A DNA stretch of 64,000 nt from the NCBI GenBank assembly GCA_947628675.1, contig CANRAR010000002.1, positions 1-64,000 of the forward strand, in the 5' to 3' direction. The first letter of the stretch is position 1; each line of letters starts with the position of its first letter. Shown here one piece after another: positions 15,348 through 24,779 of this stretch. This DNA is from an uncultured Clostridia bacterium. GTDB lineage: Bacteria > Bacillota > Clostridia > Christensenellales > Borkfalkiaceae. The notes beneath the pieces are model-generated. The model worked only from the letters and a program-made list of their open reading frames with translations, made no database searches and had not been told where the DNA came from. A program made the position numbers and the translations under genes.

Positions 15348-16889
15348 TCAATATGTGAATTTCACAAAACTCCAACTCATGGCGGGAAGGCGGAGGATGA
15401 CGCGGGAACCGTCCTTCACGCGCGGCAGGTCGCGGCGGCGCGGCACGATGCGGTCGGGCGTCGTAAAGGTGTTGGCTGCATCGAGGTCGGTATCCTTCAT
15501 CTCGACGTACTCCGTCGCTTTGAGCGTTCCGAAGGAGCGGAGTTCGAGTTCCACCTCGCTCTCGCTCTGCCCGTAGTTGCAAAGGGATACGCACACCGTG
15601 CGCTTCTCGCGGTCGTGGTTGACCGCCTCGTTGATGAAGCGGGCGTAGCCGTACATATTGGAGAAGCGGGCGCTATCCGAAAACGTGCGCACCGTCTCCC
15701 CCCGCGCCGCGTTGGAGAGCAGTTTGAAGGGGTAGAAGATGGTCTGGCGGATGGCTTCGCCCCCCTTTTTCGTCATGATGGGCGCGATGACGTTGACGAG
15801 TTGGGCGAGGCACCCGATGGTCACCGTATCGCAGTTGTTGAGCAGGGTGTTCATGAGCCCCGCAAACACCAACATATCGCGGAAGGTGTACACGTCCTCC
15901 AAAAGGTGGGGCGCCCTCTTCCACAGCGGCTCCCTGCGGGGCGCCGTGACCGACCAGATGTTCCACTCGTCGAAGGAGATCTTGACCCGCTTCTGCGAGC
16001 GCACCTTGGCGCGGACGTATTCGATGGTCGCCTTCAATGTGCCGATGTACTCGTTCATGTCGTCGGCGGAGCCGAGGAAGTCCTCCAAGGGGTCTTCCCT
16101 GTCCTCGTCGTACATATAGTAGCGGTGCATGGAGAGATAGTCCACCTGCTTGTAGGTCTGCTCCAATACTACCCGGTCCCACTCGGGGAAGGTCTTCATT
16201 TCGTGCGTCGAGGAACCCGAGACGATGAGTTTCAGGGGCGATTTTGCCCAATTTCTGCCGCTCTCCTCTTTGAGTTCGCCGTTCGCCCAGCGCATGACTT
16301 TGGCGGCTTCGAGCGCCTTTCTGCCGTACTCCTCGGCGGTGAGATGCCCGATCTGCCACGCCCCGTCCATCTCGTTGCCGATGCACCAATAGCGCACGTT
16401 GTAGGGCTCCTCCGCCCCGTTGGCGCGGCGCAGATTGGAGATGGTCGTCCCGCCCGCGTGGTTGCAATATTCCACGAGTTCGGCGGCATCCTTGATGGAG
16501 CCCGTGCCCATGTTGACGCCCATCATGGGCTCGATGCCCGTAAGGTGGCACCACTTCATGAACTCGTCCGTGCCGAACTCGTTGGTCTCCGTAGAAAACC
16601 ACGCGAGGTCGAGGCGGGTCGGGCGGTTTTCGCGGGGGCCGATGCCGTCGCGCCAGTTGTAGCCCGAGAGGAAATTGCCGCCCGGGTAGCGCACGATGGG
16701 CACGTTGAGTTCCTTGACGAGGGATGCAACGTCGCCGCGGAAGCCGTTCTCATCCGCCGTGGGGTGCCCCGGTTCGTAGATGCCCTCATAGACCGCCCTG
16801 CCGAGGTGTTCGACAAAGGAGCCGTAGAGGTTGGGGTCTACCTTGCCGATGACGAGGTTGGCGTCTGCAAAAATTTTTGTTCTCTTCAT
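15348..16889 (-). CDS. abfA: Alpha-L-arabinofuranosidase, glycoside hydrolase family 51
   Basis: It removes terminal L-arabinofuranose from arabinan, arabinoxylan or arabinogalactan fragments. The 513-residue protein has no signal peptide, so it works on imported oligosaccharides. The general acid is Glu173 in CIGNEMDG and the nucleophile is Glu308 in ISFDEWNIW; RYPGGNF and a C-terminal beta-domain complete the family pattern. A GGGGAAAAAGG stretch precedes ATG 16889. It is the last sugar gene of the run led by araB, which would phosphorylate and epimerise the arabinose released. Confidence 0.95.
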   Translation of the reverse strand: MKRTKIFADANLVIGKVDPNLYGSFVEHLGRAVYEGIYEPGHPTADENGFRGDVASLVKELNVPIVRYPGGNFLSGYNWRDGIGPRENRPTRLDLAWFSTETNEFGTDEFMKWCHLTGIEPMMGVNMGTGSIKDAAELVEYCNHAGGTTISNLRRANGAEEPYNVRYWCIGNEMDGAWQIGHLTAEEYGRKALEAAKVMRWANGELKEESGRNWAKSPLKLIVSGSSTHEMKTFPEWDRVVLEQTYKQVDYLSMHRYYMYDEDREDPLEDFLGSADDMNEYIGTLKATIEYVRAKVRSQKRVKISFDEWNIWSVTAPRREPLWKRAPHLLEDVYTFRDMLVFAGLMNTLLNNCDTVTIGCLAQLVNVIAPIMTKKGGEAIRQTIFYPFKLLSNAARGETVRTFSDSARFSNMYGYARFINEAVNHDREKRTVCVSLCNYGQSESEVELELRSFGTLKATEYVEMKDTDLDAANTFTTPDRIVPRRRDLPRVKDGSRVILRLPAMSWSFVKFTY

Positions 16890-16902
16890 GTCCTTTTTCC
16901 CC

Positions 16903-17253
16903 TTACCCGGATACGAGTCCGAGTGCCGTTGCGATGTTGACGACGGCGCCGTTGATGTTGTGGAGAAGGCGGTTGAGCGCCGTCTGCGCGCCCGCGTCTA
17001 TGACGCCGTTCTCCGTCGTGCGGAGCACCTCTACGATCATATCGAAGTTGCCGTAGATGACGGCACACTCGGGCTCCAACGCCTGTAAAACTTTATCGCC
17101 GCTGCCGTGTTGCAGGCGGTACATCTCCTTGATGGCGGCGTTCAACTCGGAGATGAGCGCAATGTTGCCGCTCTTAAAGAGTTCCGCCATCGTGCCGCCC
17201 AGCCGCGTGAGTTGTTCGACAAATTCCGTAAGCGGTTTGCTTGCTTCTTCCAT
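16903..17253 (-). CDS. Small helical protein of unknown function
   Basis: The 116-residue product is predicted by eye to be almost entirely helical, with no signal peptide or membrane segment. I do not recognise it. Its start overlaps the stop of the UDP-sugar pyrophosphorylase gene (TAATG) and the arabinofuranosidase gene follows 13 nt later, so it is cotranscribed and translationally coupled within the sugar operon. The tight packing makes a real gene likely. Confidence 0.65.
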   Translation of the reverse strand: MEEASKPLTEFVEQLTRLGGTMAELFKSGNIALISELNAAIKEMYRLQHGSGDKVLQALEPECAVIYGNFDMIVEVLRTTENGVIDAGAQTALNRLLHNINGAVVNIATALGLVSG

Positions 17254-18467
17254 TATAAACGTACTCCGTTCTTTTGCAAAAGGGCGCGCGCGGTCTCCAC
17301 GCTGTCCGTCCCCGTTCTGTTCTTGACGGGCGCAAACTCGCGCTCGCGCTCCACTTCAAAGGGCAGGCAACTGCCCATGAGGCGCACCATGTCGAGGATG
17401 AGCGTCTCGAATTTATACCCGTTCTCCGTCTGCGGGGCGATAAGTTCCCCCGCTTCGTCGAGGTACGGCACCTTCTTTTTGACGACGTGCACGGGGATCT
17501 TCTCCGCCGCGATCTCGCCGAGGCGCTTCGCGTTGAAGAGATAGTTGAGGATGACGCCGAAGGAATAGGCGAGGGTGCCGTCCGCATTGCGCGCGTTTGC
17601 CATCTCTTCGGTGAGTTCGTAGTATTCGACGACGGAGGGAAGCCCGTCCTCGAGACACAGAACGCCCACCCGCTCGTGGGGCTCGCACTTGCGCACGACC
17701 TTCGCCCCGCTCATGAGCCCGCTACTTATCGTCGCGCCGACGAACACGGGGTCGGCGATGCGCTGCAACACGTTATCCACCGCAAAGACGTTGATCCACT
17801 CCACGCCGCGCCGCGCCATATCGGCATCGAGCCCCGCGCGCTGCATGGAGGAATACCACCCGCCGTTGCCGTTGGGCGAGAGCGCGAGCCTGCCCTTCTC
17901 CTCAAAGAGAAGTTTGCCGTCAAAGTCCACGCTCGGCGCCATCTCCTGCACGAAAAATTTGATGTCCCCGGCGGGATAGCCGAAATAGTTGTGCCCCTCA
18001 AAGAAGGCGCGCGTCTCGGCGTCGTTCTTCTCGCTCGTCATGATGTAGAGCGGCACATACGCGCCCGCCGCCTTCACGACGTCCATGAGGTTGGCGATGA
18101 GTTGTTCGAAGATGTAGCGGGGCTTGGTGAGCCCGATGTCGAACATCCCCTTGGGCGCGGGAGAGCCGAGCCTCGTGCCCTGCCCGCCCGCGAGGAGCAC
18201 CGCCGCCACCTTGCCCGCGCGGATGGCATCCGCGCCGATGCGGAAATATTCCTCCCTGCGCGCGGCAATGTCCTCCTTGGTGAGCCCGTCGATGGGCGCA
18301 ATTTGCCCCCGTTTAAGGCTTTCGGGGCGCTTCCACGCCGTGAGCGCCTCCCAATCGAGGGCGGAGAGGCGGGCAAAAAGTTCCTCCCGCTCCGCCGCCG
18401 CGAGCGTTTCGCACCGCTTCAAGACGTGCTCCTGCCCGTACAAACGCAATTTTTCTTCCACCGTCAT
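17253..18467 (-). CDS. UDP-sugar pyrophosphorylase (UTP:sugar-1-phosphate uridylyltransferase, UDPGP family)
   Basis: The 404-residue protein has the UDPGP-family nucleotide loop LLAGGQGTRLGSPAPKGM near residue 91, a second motif LSPNGNGGWY and the conserved VNVFAVDNVL. The family makes UDP-GlcNAc, UDP-glucose, UDP-galactose or UDP-arabinose from UTP and the sugar 1-phosphate; the substrate cannot be told from the motifs alone. It overlaps the alpha-galactosidase stop by 4 nt. That context suggests a role in handling galactose 1-phosphate, an inference only. GGAGGGGGAG lies about 5-6 nt before ATG 18467. Confidence 0.88.
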   Translation of the reverse strand: MTVEEKLRLYGQEHVLKRCETLAAAEREELFARLSALDWEALTAWKRPESLKRGQIAPIDGLTKEDIAARREEYFRIGADAIRAGKVAAVLLAGGQGTRLGSPAPKGMFDIGLTKPRYIFEQLIANLMDVVKAAGAYVPLYIMTSEKNDAETRAFFEGHNYFGYPAGDIKFFVQEMAPSVDFDGKLLFEEKGRLALSPNGNGGWYSSMQRAGLDADMARRGVEWINVFAVDNVLQRIADPVFVGATISSGLMSGAKVVRKCEPHERVGVLCLEDGLPSVVEYYELTEEMANARNADGTLAYSFGVILNYLFNAKRLGEIAAEKIPVHVVKKKVPYLDEAGELIAPQTENGYKFETLILDMVRLMGSCLPFEVEREREFAPVKNRTGTDSVETARALLQKNGVRL

Positions 18468-20545
18468 ACGCTCTCCCCCTCCGCGGCGCGCGTCAGAAGA
18501 AATGCGCCCGCGTGGAAATTTTCGCCCGCAATGCGGAGCGCATCGGCGTTTTTATCCACTCTGTAATTTAGGTCGGTATATGCCTCGGCGAGTTCGTAGC
18601 CCTCGAGCGGGAGTTTGACCCTCTCCTCGCCCTCCAAAAAGTGCACGATGACGAGGCGCTTTTCGCCGTAGTCCTTGACGTAAATTTGCCGCCCCTTGGG
18701 CGCGCGGTAGTACTCCACCGTGCTGTCGATGACTTTGATGTCGCCGCGGCGGACGATATCTTTGATTTTTTCGTAGAAGTCGAGCCCCGCCTTGATGAGC
18801 GCCATCTTCTCCTCGTCGCGGCGGTTGATGTCGCCCGAGAGGCAAATTCTGCCCATCATGGCGGCGCAGAGGGAATAAATGGTGCGGCTTGCGCTCTCCC
18901 CCTTGCGGATGACCGCCCAAATCTGCGACTGCCTTGCGGGAATGACGCGCGAGACGTTCGCCGCCACAAGCGGAATTTCGTTGCACTCGTGGGCGTCCGA
19001 GAAGGAGCACATGGAGACCTTGCTCATGCGCAGCGGCTCGATGCGGCTGCCGCCCGAGGAGCAGTTCTCGATGACGAGTTCGGGAATGGCGCTCTTCAAA
19101 CGGTCGTACCAATTCATGCTCTCTTCGGCTACCTGCCTGCCTCCCTCACCGGGCGCGGCGCCGTCGGGGCTGTCACACCCCAAGCCGTAGGTATCGTTGT
19201 AGTCGATCTTGATGTATTCGAACCCGTACTCTTTGAGCGGGCGGAGCATCTTGGCTTCCAAGTACTCCGTCACCTCGGGGAGCCGCAGATCGAGAAAGCG
19301 CCTGTTTTTGCTCGTGATGACGCGCCCTTCGCGGGAGAGGTGCTCCCTTTCGTAGGCGAACACTTCGCTGTCCCTGCCCGTCACCTCAAATTCGTACCAG
19401 ATGCCCGCCTTCATGCCCTTTGCGTTGATCTTTTCGACGACGCGGCGCATATCGGGGAAGTACTCGGGGTTGACGTTCCAATCGCCGATGGCGTTGCACC
19501 ACCCCCTATCCTGCGGCTTGTACCAGCCGCTGTCGATGATGAAATACTTCACGCCGAGCGGGGCGACCGCGGCGAGTTGTTTTTCTATCTTCTTCTCGGT
19601 GGGATTGCCCCATGTGGCGCAGTACTCGTTGTACATGACGGGCATCTCCTCCTCGCTCGCGGGAGGGCGGAGGCGGCTGTCCTGCTCGTGCACGAAGGCG
19701 TTGCAGACGTCGTTCGCCCCGCCGCGCTTGACGCAAAAGCGCGCGCTGTACGTGGTGAAAAAGCCGCCCGCGGGCACCGTCTTGCGCCAGTGCCCCGTCT
19801 CGTAGTCGGTAAAGCCGGAGGTTATGGAGCACGTCTCCTTCTCCTCGTAGACCTCCATCTGCCACGAGAACGGCGCTTCCTGCATGACGCCCCAAATAAG
19901 GCCGCTTGCCTCGTCTTCGACGGCGCCGAACGGGAAATAGCCGCGGTTGGGCATACTGCCCACCTGCCCCCATCTCTCCGACTTGACGCCGTAGCGTCCC
20001 CAACTCATATCGAGCCCGAGGTGGGCGAAGGTATCCGTTTTCAGGCGGCACTCGCGCGACCATGCGCTCGTCATGCGGTGGAGTTTGAGCCCCACCGTGT
20101 TGCCCTCCGCGTTCATGATGCCGCCGAGGGAGAGGCTCGCAAGGTACTCGAGAGTGCGCGGGGTCTTGGTGCGGTTGTCGTAGCGCACGTTGACGGTGAA
20201 CACGCCCGTCTTTTTGTCGTAGAACAGGCGGTGCACGTAGTCGTTGCCCGCGCCGTCGGTGAGGTAGGTGTTGAGATTGCCGCCCGTAAATTCCGTCTGG
20301 CGCACGATTTTGAGCGCGGTGGAACGGCGGTTGCGCATACTTACGCCGTAGGTGTAGTCGATGAGCGCCTCGTCCCCCGTGAAGGCGACCTGAATGAGGC
20401 TATCGAGGTGCAGCGTCTTGGGGTCTATCTCCATGTCGGCGGGAAATGCCGCAAAGCCCACCGTGGTGAGCTTCTCGTGCCCCTCGATGGGCGTCTCGAC
20501 AAAGTAGACGGCGGTATCGCCGTAGATATATTTTTTGAAGTACAT
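18464..20545 (-). CDS. Alpha-galactosidase-like glycoside hydrolase, family 36 type
   Basis: The 693-residue cytoplasmic enzyme has an N-terminal beta-sandwich, then a (beta/alpha)8 barrel with FIIDSGWY near 336, the nucleophile segment YIKIDYN (Asp448), ENCSSGGSRIEP and the acid/base region SFSDAHE (Asp517). These are the landmarks of clan GH-D enzymes that release alpha-galactose; other alpha-linked sugars are possible. I begin at ATG 20545 because the upstream in-frame TTG at 20596 would translate a palindrome. No ribosome binding site is evident. It lies between araA and the UDP-sugar pyrophosphorylase gene and shares their transcription. Confidence 0.85.
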   Translation of the reverse strand: MYFKKYIYGDTAVYFVETPIEGHEKLTTVGFAAFPADMEIDPKTLHLDSLIQVAFTGDEALIDYTYGVSMRNRRSTALKIVRQTEFTGGNLNTYLTDGAGNDYVHRLFYDKKTGVFTVNVRYDNRTKTPRTLEYLASLSLGGIMNAEGNTVGLKLHRMTSAWSRECRLKTDTFAHLGLDMSWGRYGVKSERWGQVGSMPNRGYFPFGAVEDEASGLIWGVMQEAPFSWQMEVYEEKETCSITSGFTDYETGHWRKTVPAGGFFTTYSARFCVKRGGANDVCNAFVHEQDSRLRPPASEEEMPVMYNEYCATWGNPTEKKIEKQLAAVAPLGVKYFIIDSGWYKPQDRGWCNAIGDWNVNPEYFPDMRRVVEKINAKGMKAGIWYEFEVTGRDSEVFAYEREHLSREGRVITSKNRRFLDLRLPEVTEYLEAKMLRPLKEYGFEYIKIDYNDTYGLGCDSPDGAAPGEGGRQVAEESMNWYDRLKSAIPELVIENCSSGGSRIEPLRMSKVSMCSFSDAHECNEIPLVAANVSRVIPARQSQIWAVIRKGESASRTIYSLCAAMMGRICLSGDINRRDEEKMALIKAGLDFYEKIKDIVRRGDIKVIDSTVEYYRAPKGRQIYVKDYGEKRLVIVHFLEGEERVKLPLEGYELAEAYTDLNYRVDKNADALRIAGENFHAGAFLLTRAAEGESV

Positions 20546-20558
20546 ATTTTTTGTGAGT

Positions 20559-20582
20559 GCGGGGGCGGCGCGCGCCGCCCCC
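20559..20582 (-). promoter_or_regulatory. 24-nt perfect palindrome between araA and the alpha-galactosidase gene
   Basis: CGGGGGCGGCGC is followed directly by its complement. In the transcript this forms a very stable hairpin 13 nt before ATG 20545. It could stabilise the araA part of the message or lower expression of the next gene. No T-run follows, so full termination is unlikely. Confidence 0.55.
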
Positions 20583-20596
20583 GTCTGCAAACCCAA

Positions 20597-22057
20597 TTAT
20601 CTTCTCGTCTTCCAAACGGCGTCCGACCACATAAGTTTCTCTTTGAACGCGTTTATCTCGGTATTCTCGTCGATGAGGACGACTTCCACGCCCCACATAT
20701 TGCCGAGATCGACCATCTCTTGCGCCGTGACGACGGAGGAGACCACCGTGTGGTGCGCGCCGCCCGCGTAGATCCACGCCGCAACGCCGTCCTTGAAGTT
20801 GGGCTGATACTGCCACATCAGGCCGCCGACGGGCAGGTTGGGCATCGGGTGAGGATATTTGACGAGTTTGATTTTCTGCACAATGAGGCGCATCCTGTCG
20901 CCCATGTCGATCATGGAGACGGCGATGGCGTGGGGCGCTTCGATGCCCTCGAACACGAGGCGGGCGGGATCGGACTTTCCGCCGATGCTCAAGGGGTGCA
21001 CCTGAATTTCGGGCTTCGTCGCCGCGAACTGCGGGGAGACCTCGAGCATATGCGCGCCGAGGCAGAGGCCGTCCTTCAAATCATAGGTGTAGTCCTCCAT
21101 GAGCCCCGTGCCCTTCTGGTCTGCCATGTACTGCATGGTGGCGCCGAGCGCGGCGATCTTCCAATCGCCCTCCGCGCCGAAGCCGTAGCCCTTGGACTGC
21201 AAGTCCTGAATGGCGAGCCCGGGGAGTTGGTTCATGCCGTGGAGCGCGCCGAAGTGATCGACGATGCCGATGTAGCCGCCCTTCTCTTTGCAGAATTTAT
21301 CCATGGCGATCTCGTACTTCGCCTGTTCGCGGACGACGGAGATGCGGTCGGTGCCCATCGTGTACTTCTCTGCGTACTCCGCCATGAGGGCATCCACTTC
21401 CTCCTCCGTGACGGCGTTGATGTATTCCACGAGGTCGCCGACGGGATAGTAATCGACCTGCCAGCCGAGGTTGATGTGGGCGTCGATCTTATCGCCCTCG
21501 GTGACGGCGACGTCGCGCATATTATCCGAGAAGCGCGCGACCTTCACCTTCTTGGAGAAGGCATAGCCCGCGGCGACTTTGCACCACGAGGCGAGTTCTT
21601 CGAGCGCCTTCTTATCCTTGTAGTACCCGACGATGACCTTGTTATCCATGCGAAGGCGGGCGACGATGTAGCCGAATTCCCTGTCGCCGTGCGCCGCCTG
21701 GTTCTCGTTCATGAAGTCCATATCGATGGTGTCGTACGGAAGTTTTTCGTTGTACTGCGTGGCGAAGTGGCACATGGGCTTTTGCAGCATCGTGAGCCCC
21801 TTGATCCACATCTTGGCGGGCGAGAAGGTGTGGCACCACGTGATGATGCCGATGCAGTTCTCGTCGGCGTTGACCTTTTTGACGGCCTCGACGACTTCGT
21901 CCGAACTCTTGCACGTCGTGAGATATTTCACCGTGACGGGCACGTGCTTGTTGACGTAATTCGCCATTTCCTTGGAGTGCTGGGCGACGTGCGCGAGCAC
22001 ATCGTCGCCGTACAGCGTCTGCGAACCTGTGAGCCAATAGACAATTTTTTCTTTCAT
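20597..22057 (-). CDS. araA: L-arabinose isomerase
   Basis: It converts L-arabinose to L-ribulose in the cytoplasm, the first step of the pathway completed by AraB and AraD. The 486-residue protein is of normal length and has WLTGSQTLYG at the start, WCHTFSPAKMWI, GYGFGAEGDWK with the active-site Glu, and the metal-ligand His in the LEVSPQF...VHPLSIGGK segment. GGGGG precedes ATG 22057. A 355-nt gap containing a structured repeat separates it from araD upstream, so araA may be expressed differently from araBD. Confidence 0.97.
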   Translation of the reverse strand: MKEKIVYWLTGSQTLYGDDVLAHVAQHSKEMANYVNKHVPVTVKYLTTCKSSDEVVEAVKKVNADENCIGIITWCHTFSPAKMWIKGLTMLQKPMCHFATQYNEKLPYDTIDMDFMNENQAAHGDREFGYIVARLRMDNKVIVGYYKDKKALEELASWCKVAAGYAFSKKVKVARFSDNMRDVAVTEGDKIDAHINLGWQVDYYPVGDLVEYINAVTEEEVDALMAEYAEKYTMGTDRISVVREQAKYEIAMDKFCKEKGGYIGIVDHFGALHGMNQLPGLAIQDLQSKGYGFGAEGDWKIAALGATMQYMADQKGTGLMEDYTYDLKDGLCLGAHMLEVSPQFAATKPEIQVHPLSIGGKSDPARLVFEGIEAPHAIAVSMIDMGDRMRLIVQKIKLVKYPHPMPNLPVGGLMWQYQPNFKDGVAAWIYAGGAHHTVVSSVVTAQEMVDLGNMWGVEVVLIDENTEINAFKEKLMWSDAVWKTRR

Positions 22058-22213
22058 GAGATTACCCCCAAATTGATTTTAGATTTGAAATTTATTTTTA
22101 CGCCAAAGCGTATTTTTTGAATTGTCCTCCCCCGCTTTGTCCTCCTCCACAGAGGGAGTTGGGAAAGTCACTGTGCGACGCCGAGCTACTGCACGGCAGC
22201 GCTCTGTGCCCTT
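22058..22213. other. Intergenic DNA between araA and the structured repeat; nothing assignable
   Basis: This part of the araA-araD gap holds a C/T-rich patch (22126-22150) and several short GC-rich hairpins around 22170-22210. I see no promoter and no gene here. Confidence 0.5.
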
Positions 22214-22412
22214 GCTGTAAATTACTGCGCGGAGCAAAACCACGCTTTTGCGGCAGCGCACTCAATTTGCGCGACACTTCGCGCTTAATGACTTTAAGAA
22301 CATCTCTATTCGCGGGCGAACCGTTGAGAGATGCACAAATTCAGTCCTCACGAAAATTCTTTGCCCGCAGTATGCCGCCTGCAAGGCTCTGTATAGAAAG
22401 AATTTTGTGAAC
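22214..22412 (-). ncRNA. Structured ~199-nt repeat element, copy A
   Basis: This segment aligns with 60047-60244; the left 56 nt align without gaps and total lengths differ by 1 nt. On the minus strand it begins 1 nt after the araD stop. Its first arm ACAAAATTCTTT pairs with AAAGAATTTT about 35 nt later. Inside is a small hairpin GCCT-TGC-AGGC (GCCC-TGC-GGGC in copy B). GCGGGC inside the loop can pair with GCCCGC outside it (GTGGGC/GCCCAC in B), making a pseudoknot. Later hairpins are GCGCGA/TCGCGC (GCCGCA/TGCGGC in B) and GCAAAA/TTTTGC (GGCGGAA/TTCCGCC in B). Compensating changes in stems argue for a functional RNA. I do not recognise the family; a small non-autonomous mobile element with folded ends is the main alternative. 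Confidence 0.7.
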
Positions 22413-23111
22413 TTACTTTTTTTGCCCGTAATATGCATTTTTCCCGTGCTTGCGCTGGTAGTGCTTCTCCATCATGAACTGGTCGGCGCGGGCGGCGTGA
22501 GGATTGATCTGCTCGGTGAGGAACGCCATCTTGGCGACCTCCTCGATGACCGTCGCGTTGTACACGGAGTTATCCGCGTCCTTGCCGAAGGCGAACACGC
22601 CGTGGCTCTTGATGAGCACCCCCGGCACTTCGAGGGGCTTCAAAGAGCAACTGCGGAACTTTTCGATGATGGCAAGCCCCGTGTTCTTCTCGTACTCGCC
22701 TTCAATTTCCTCCTTGGTGAGCGAGCGGGCGCAGGGAATGTCGCCGTAGAAATAGTCGGCGTGTGTCGTGCCGTAGAAGGGAATGGCGCGCCCCGCCTGT
22801 GCCCAAGCCGTTGCAAATGTGGAGTGCGTGTGCGTCACGCCGCCCACTTCGGGAAACGCCTTGTAAAACTCGATGTGCGTGGGCGTATCCGACGACGGGC
22901 GGAGATCCCCCTCCACCACCTTGCCATTGAGATCGACGACGACCATGTCGCTCGCCTTCATGCCGTCGTACTCGACGCCCGAGGGCTTGATGACGATAAG
23001 CCCCGTCTTTCTGTCGATGGCGGAGACGTTTCCCCACGTGAAGAGCACGAGTTTGTGCTTTACGAGGTCCAGATTTGCCTGCAATACTTTTTCTTTCAAT
23101 TCTTCGAGCAT
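22413..23111 (-). CDS. araD: L-ribulose-5-phosphate 4-epimerase
   Basis: It converts L-ribulose 5-phosphate to D-xylulose 5-phosphate, feeding the pentose phosphate pathway. The 232-residue protein has the class II aldolase fold marks: [21 protein letters not shown], the zinc ligands in [12 protein letters not shown], and [18 protein letters not shown] lies about 8 nt before ATG 23111. It follows araB by 17 nt and is certainly cotranscribed with it. The structured repeat begins 1 nt after its stop. Confidence 0.97.
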   Translation of the reverse strand: MLEELKEKVLQANLDLVKHKLVLFTWGNVSAIDRKTGLIVIKPSGVEYDGMKASDMVVVDLNGKVVEGDLRPSSDTPTHIEFYKAFPEVGGVTHTHSTFATAWAQAGRAIPFYGTTHADYFYGDIPCARSLTKEEIEGEYEKNTGLAIIEKFRSCSLKPLEVPGVLIKSHGVFAFGKDADNSVYNATVIEEVAKMAFLTEQINPHAARADQFMMEKHYQRKHGKNAYYGQKK

Positions 23112-23128
23112 ACCTTTTCTCCTTGCGA

Positions 23129-24724
23129 TTATTTGAGGGAATGCACGGCTTCGCGCACGATGGGAAGCCCCGCAACGTAGCGGTCGGCAAATTCTTCGAA
23201 GCCCGCGACGTCGGCGGGATCGGGGGCGAGCGTCACGCCCTCCTGCCCCGCGAACACGCGCTCATCGAGGTACTCTTCGAGGCTCTCGCCCTTCTTCTTT
23301 GTGATGAGGTAGTTGGCGAGGATCGCCATGCCCCACGCGCCGCCCTCGCCCGCCGTCTTCATGACGGTGACGGGCGCATTGATGGCCGCCGCGAGGTAAC
23401 TCTGCCCGACGCGCTCCGTCTTGAAGAGCCCGCCGTGCCCCGTGATTCTATCGAGTTTGACGCCCTCCTCTTTGAGCATGATATCGCACCCCACTTTGAG
23501 GGCGCCGAACGCCGAATAGAGGTGGGCGCGCATGAAGTTTGCGAGGTTGAAGTTGCTGTCCGCCTTCCGCACGAAGAGCGGGCGGCCGTGCTCGACGTTG
23601 GTGACGTGCTCGTTGGAGACGTAGTTGTAGGCGAGCAGCCCGCCGCAGTCCTTATCCCCCTTCTCGGAGGCGAAGTACAGCATATCGTAGAGTTTCCACT
23701 TGGGAAGATCGACGCCGAGTTCCTTGGCGAACTCGCCGAACATACTCACCCACGCGTTGAGGTCGGACGTGCAGTTGTTGCAGTGCACCATGCCGACGAG
23801 GTCGCCCACGGGCGTCGTGACGAGGTCGATCTCGGGATACGCCTTGGAAAGTTCCTTCTCGAGCACGATCATCGCAAACACCGAAGTGCCCGCCGAGACG
23901 TTGCCCGTGCGCTTTTTGATGGAATTGGTGGCGACCATGCCCGTGCCCGCGTCGCCTTCGGGCGGGCAGAGCGGAATGCCGTATTTCAAATTTCCCGTGG
24001 GGTCGAGGAACTTCGCGCCCTCGGGCGTGAGCCGCCCCGCCTCTTCGCCCGCGACCAAAATTTCGGGCAGAATGTCCTCCACCTTGAAGGGAACTTTGCC
24101 CTTGACGAGTTCGTTGAACTGCGCGAGCATCCGCGGATTGTACTGCTTGGTGACGGGGTCTACGGGGAACATCCCGCTCGCCTCGCCGATGCCGATGACT
24201 TTCCTGCCCGTCAGCTTCCAATGCACGTACCCCTCGAGCGTCGTCTGGAACACGATGTCCTTGACGTGCTCTTCGCCGTCCAGAATGGCCTGATAGAGGT
24301 GCGCCACCGACCAGCGCGCGGGAATGTGATAGCCGAAGAGTTCGGTGAGCCTGTCCCCCGCGTATGCCGCCGTGTTGTTGCGCCACGTGCGGAAGGGAAC
24401 GAGGATCTCATCGTTCTTGTCGAACACCATGTAGCCGTGCATCATGGCGGAAAAACCGATGGCGCCGATGGTCGTGAGCGTGACGCCGTATTTTTCCTTG
24501 ACGTCCTTCGCCATGGCGGCGTAGCTGCCCTGTAAGCCCTCGCGGATGTCATCGAGCGAGTACGACCAAATGTTGCCGAGATGCCTGTTCTCCCAGTCGT
24601 GCGCGCCCGAGGCGACGGGTCTGTTTTCCTCGTCCACCAAGACCGCCTTGATGCGCGTGGAGCCGAACTCGATGCCGAGCGCAGTTCTGCCTTGCTCGAT
24701 GCGTTGTTTTGCGGTAAGTTGCAT
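23129..24724 (-). CDS. araB: L-ribulokinase (FGGY family)
   Basis: It phosphorylates L-ribulose with ATP. The 531-residue protein begins its FGGY fold with [16 protein letters not shown], has the FRTWRNNTA substrate region, a [12 protein letters not shown] segment and the C-terminal [13 protein letters not shown] and [11 protein letters not shown] nucleotide motifs. Sequence type is that of the Firmicutes AraB variant within FGGY; the neighbouring araD and araA settle the substrate. I start at ATG 24724, preceded by AGGGGGG 4-5 nt away. A longer frame to 25051 would run through the promoter and is rejected. It is the first gene of the arabinose operon. Confidence 0.94.
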   Translation of the reverse strand: MQLTAKQRIEQGRTALGIEFGSTRIKAVLVDEENRPVASGAHDWENRHLGNIWSYSLDDIREGLQGSYAAMAKDVKEKYGVTLTTIGAIGFSAMMHGYMVFDKNDEILVPFRTWRNNTAAYAGDRLTELFGYHIPARWSVAHLYQAILDGEEHVKDIVFQTTLEGYVHWKLTGRKVIGIGEASGMFPVDPVTKQYNPRMLAQFNELVKGKVPFKVEDILPEILVAGEEAGRLTPEGAKFLDPTGNLKYGIPLCPPEGDAGTGMVATNSIKKRTGNVSAGTSVFAMIVLEKELSKAYPEIDLVTTPVGDLVGMVHCNNCTSDLNAWVSMFGEFAKELGVDLPKWKLYDMLYFASEKGDKDCGGLLAYNYVSNEHVTNVEHGRPLFVRKADSNFNLANFMRAHLYSAFGALKVGCDIMLKEEGVKLDRITGHGGLFKTERVGQSYLAAAINAPVTVMKTAGEGGAWGMAILANYLITKKKGESLEEYLDERVFAGQEGVTLAPDPADVAGFEEFADRYVAGLPIVREAVHSLK

Positions 24725-24741
24725 ATATCCCCCCTTGATCG

Positions 24742-24777
24742 TTCGTACGAATACGTTTGTACCATACTTGTACGGAT
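24742..24777 (-). promoter_or_regulatory. Candidate AraR operator cluster
   Basis: TTCGTACGAA (24742-24751), TTTGTAC (24756-24762) and TTGTACGGAT (24768-24777) each carry the GTAC core and flanks of the B. subtilis AraR box (ATTTGTACGTACAAAT). They span the expected transcription start and leader of araB, as expected for repression lifted by arabinose. No araR gene is in the window. Confidence 0.6.
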
Positions 24778-24779
24778 AT

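Noticed and set aside
14094-16940. Plus-strand open frame of 948 codons across the hydrolase and arabinofuranosidase genes
   Set aside because: Antisense to three real genes and without recognisable domains.
18641-22120. Plus-strand open frame of 1159 codons opposite araA and the alpha-galactosidase gene
   Set aside because: It is the mirror of two well-supported minus-strand enzymes, has no family pattern, and results from high GC and codon bias.
22117-22410. Plus-strand 97-codon ORF inside the araD-araA gap
   Set aside because: It coincides with the structured repeat; its similarity to the ORF at 60057-60242 is explained by the nucleotide repeat, and neither has a ribosome binding site.
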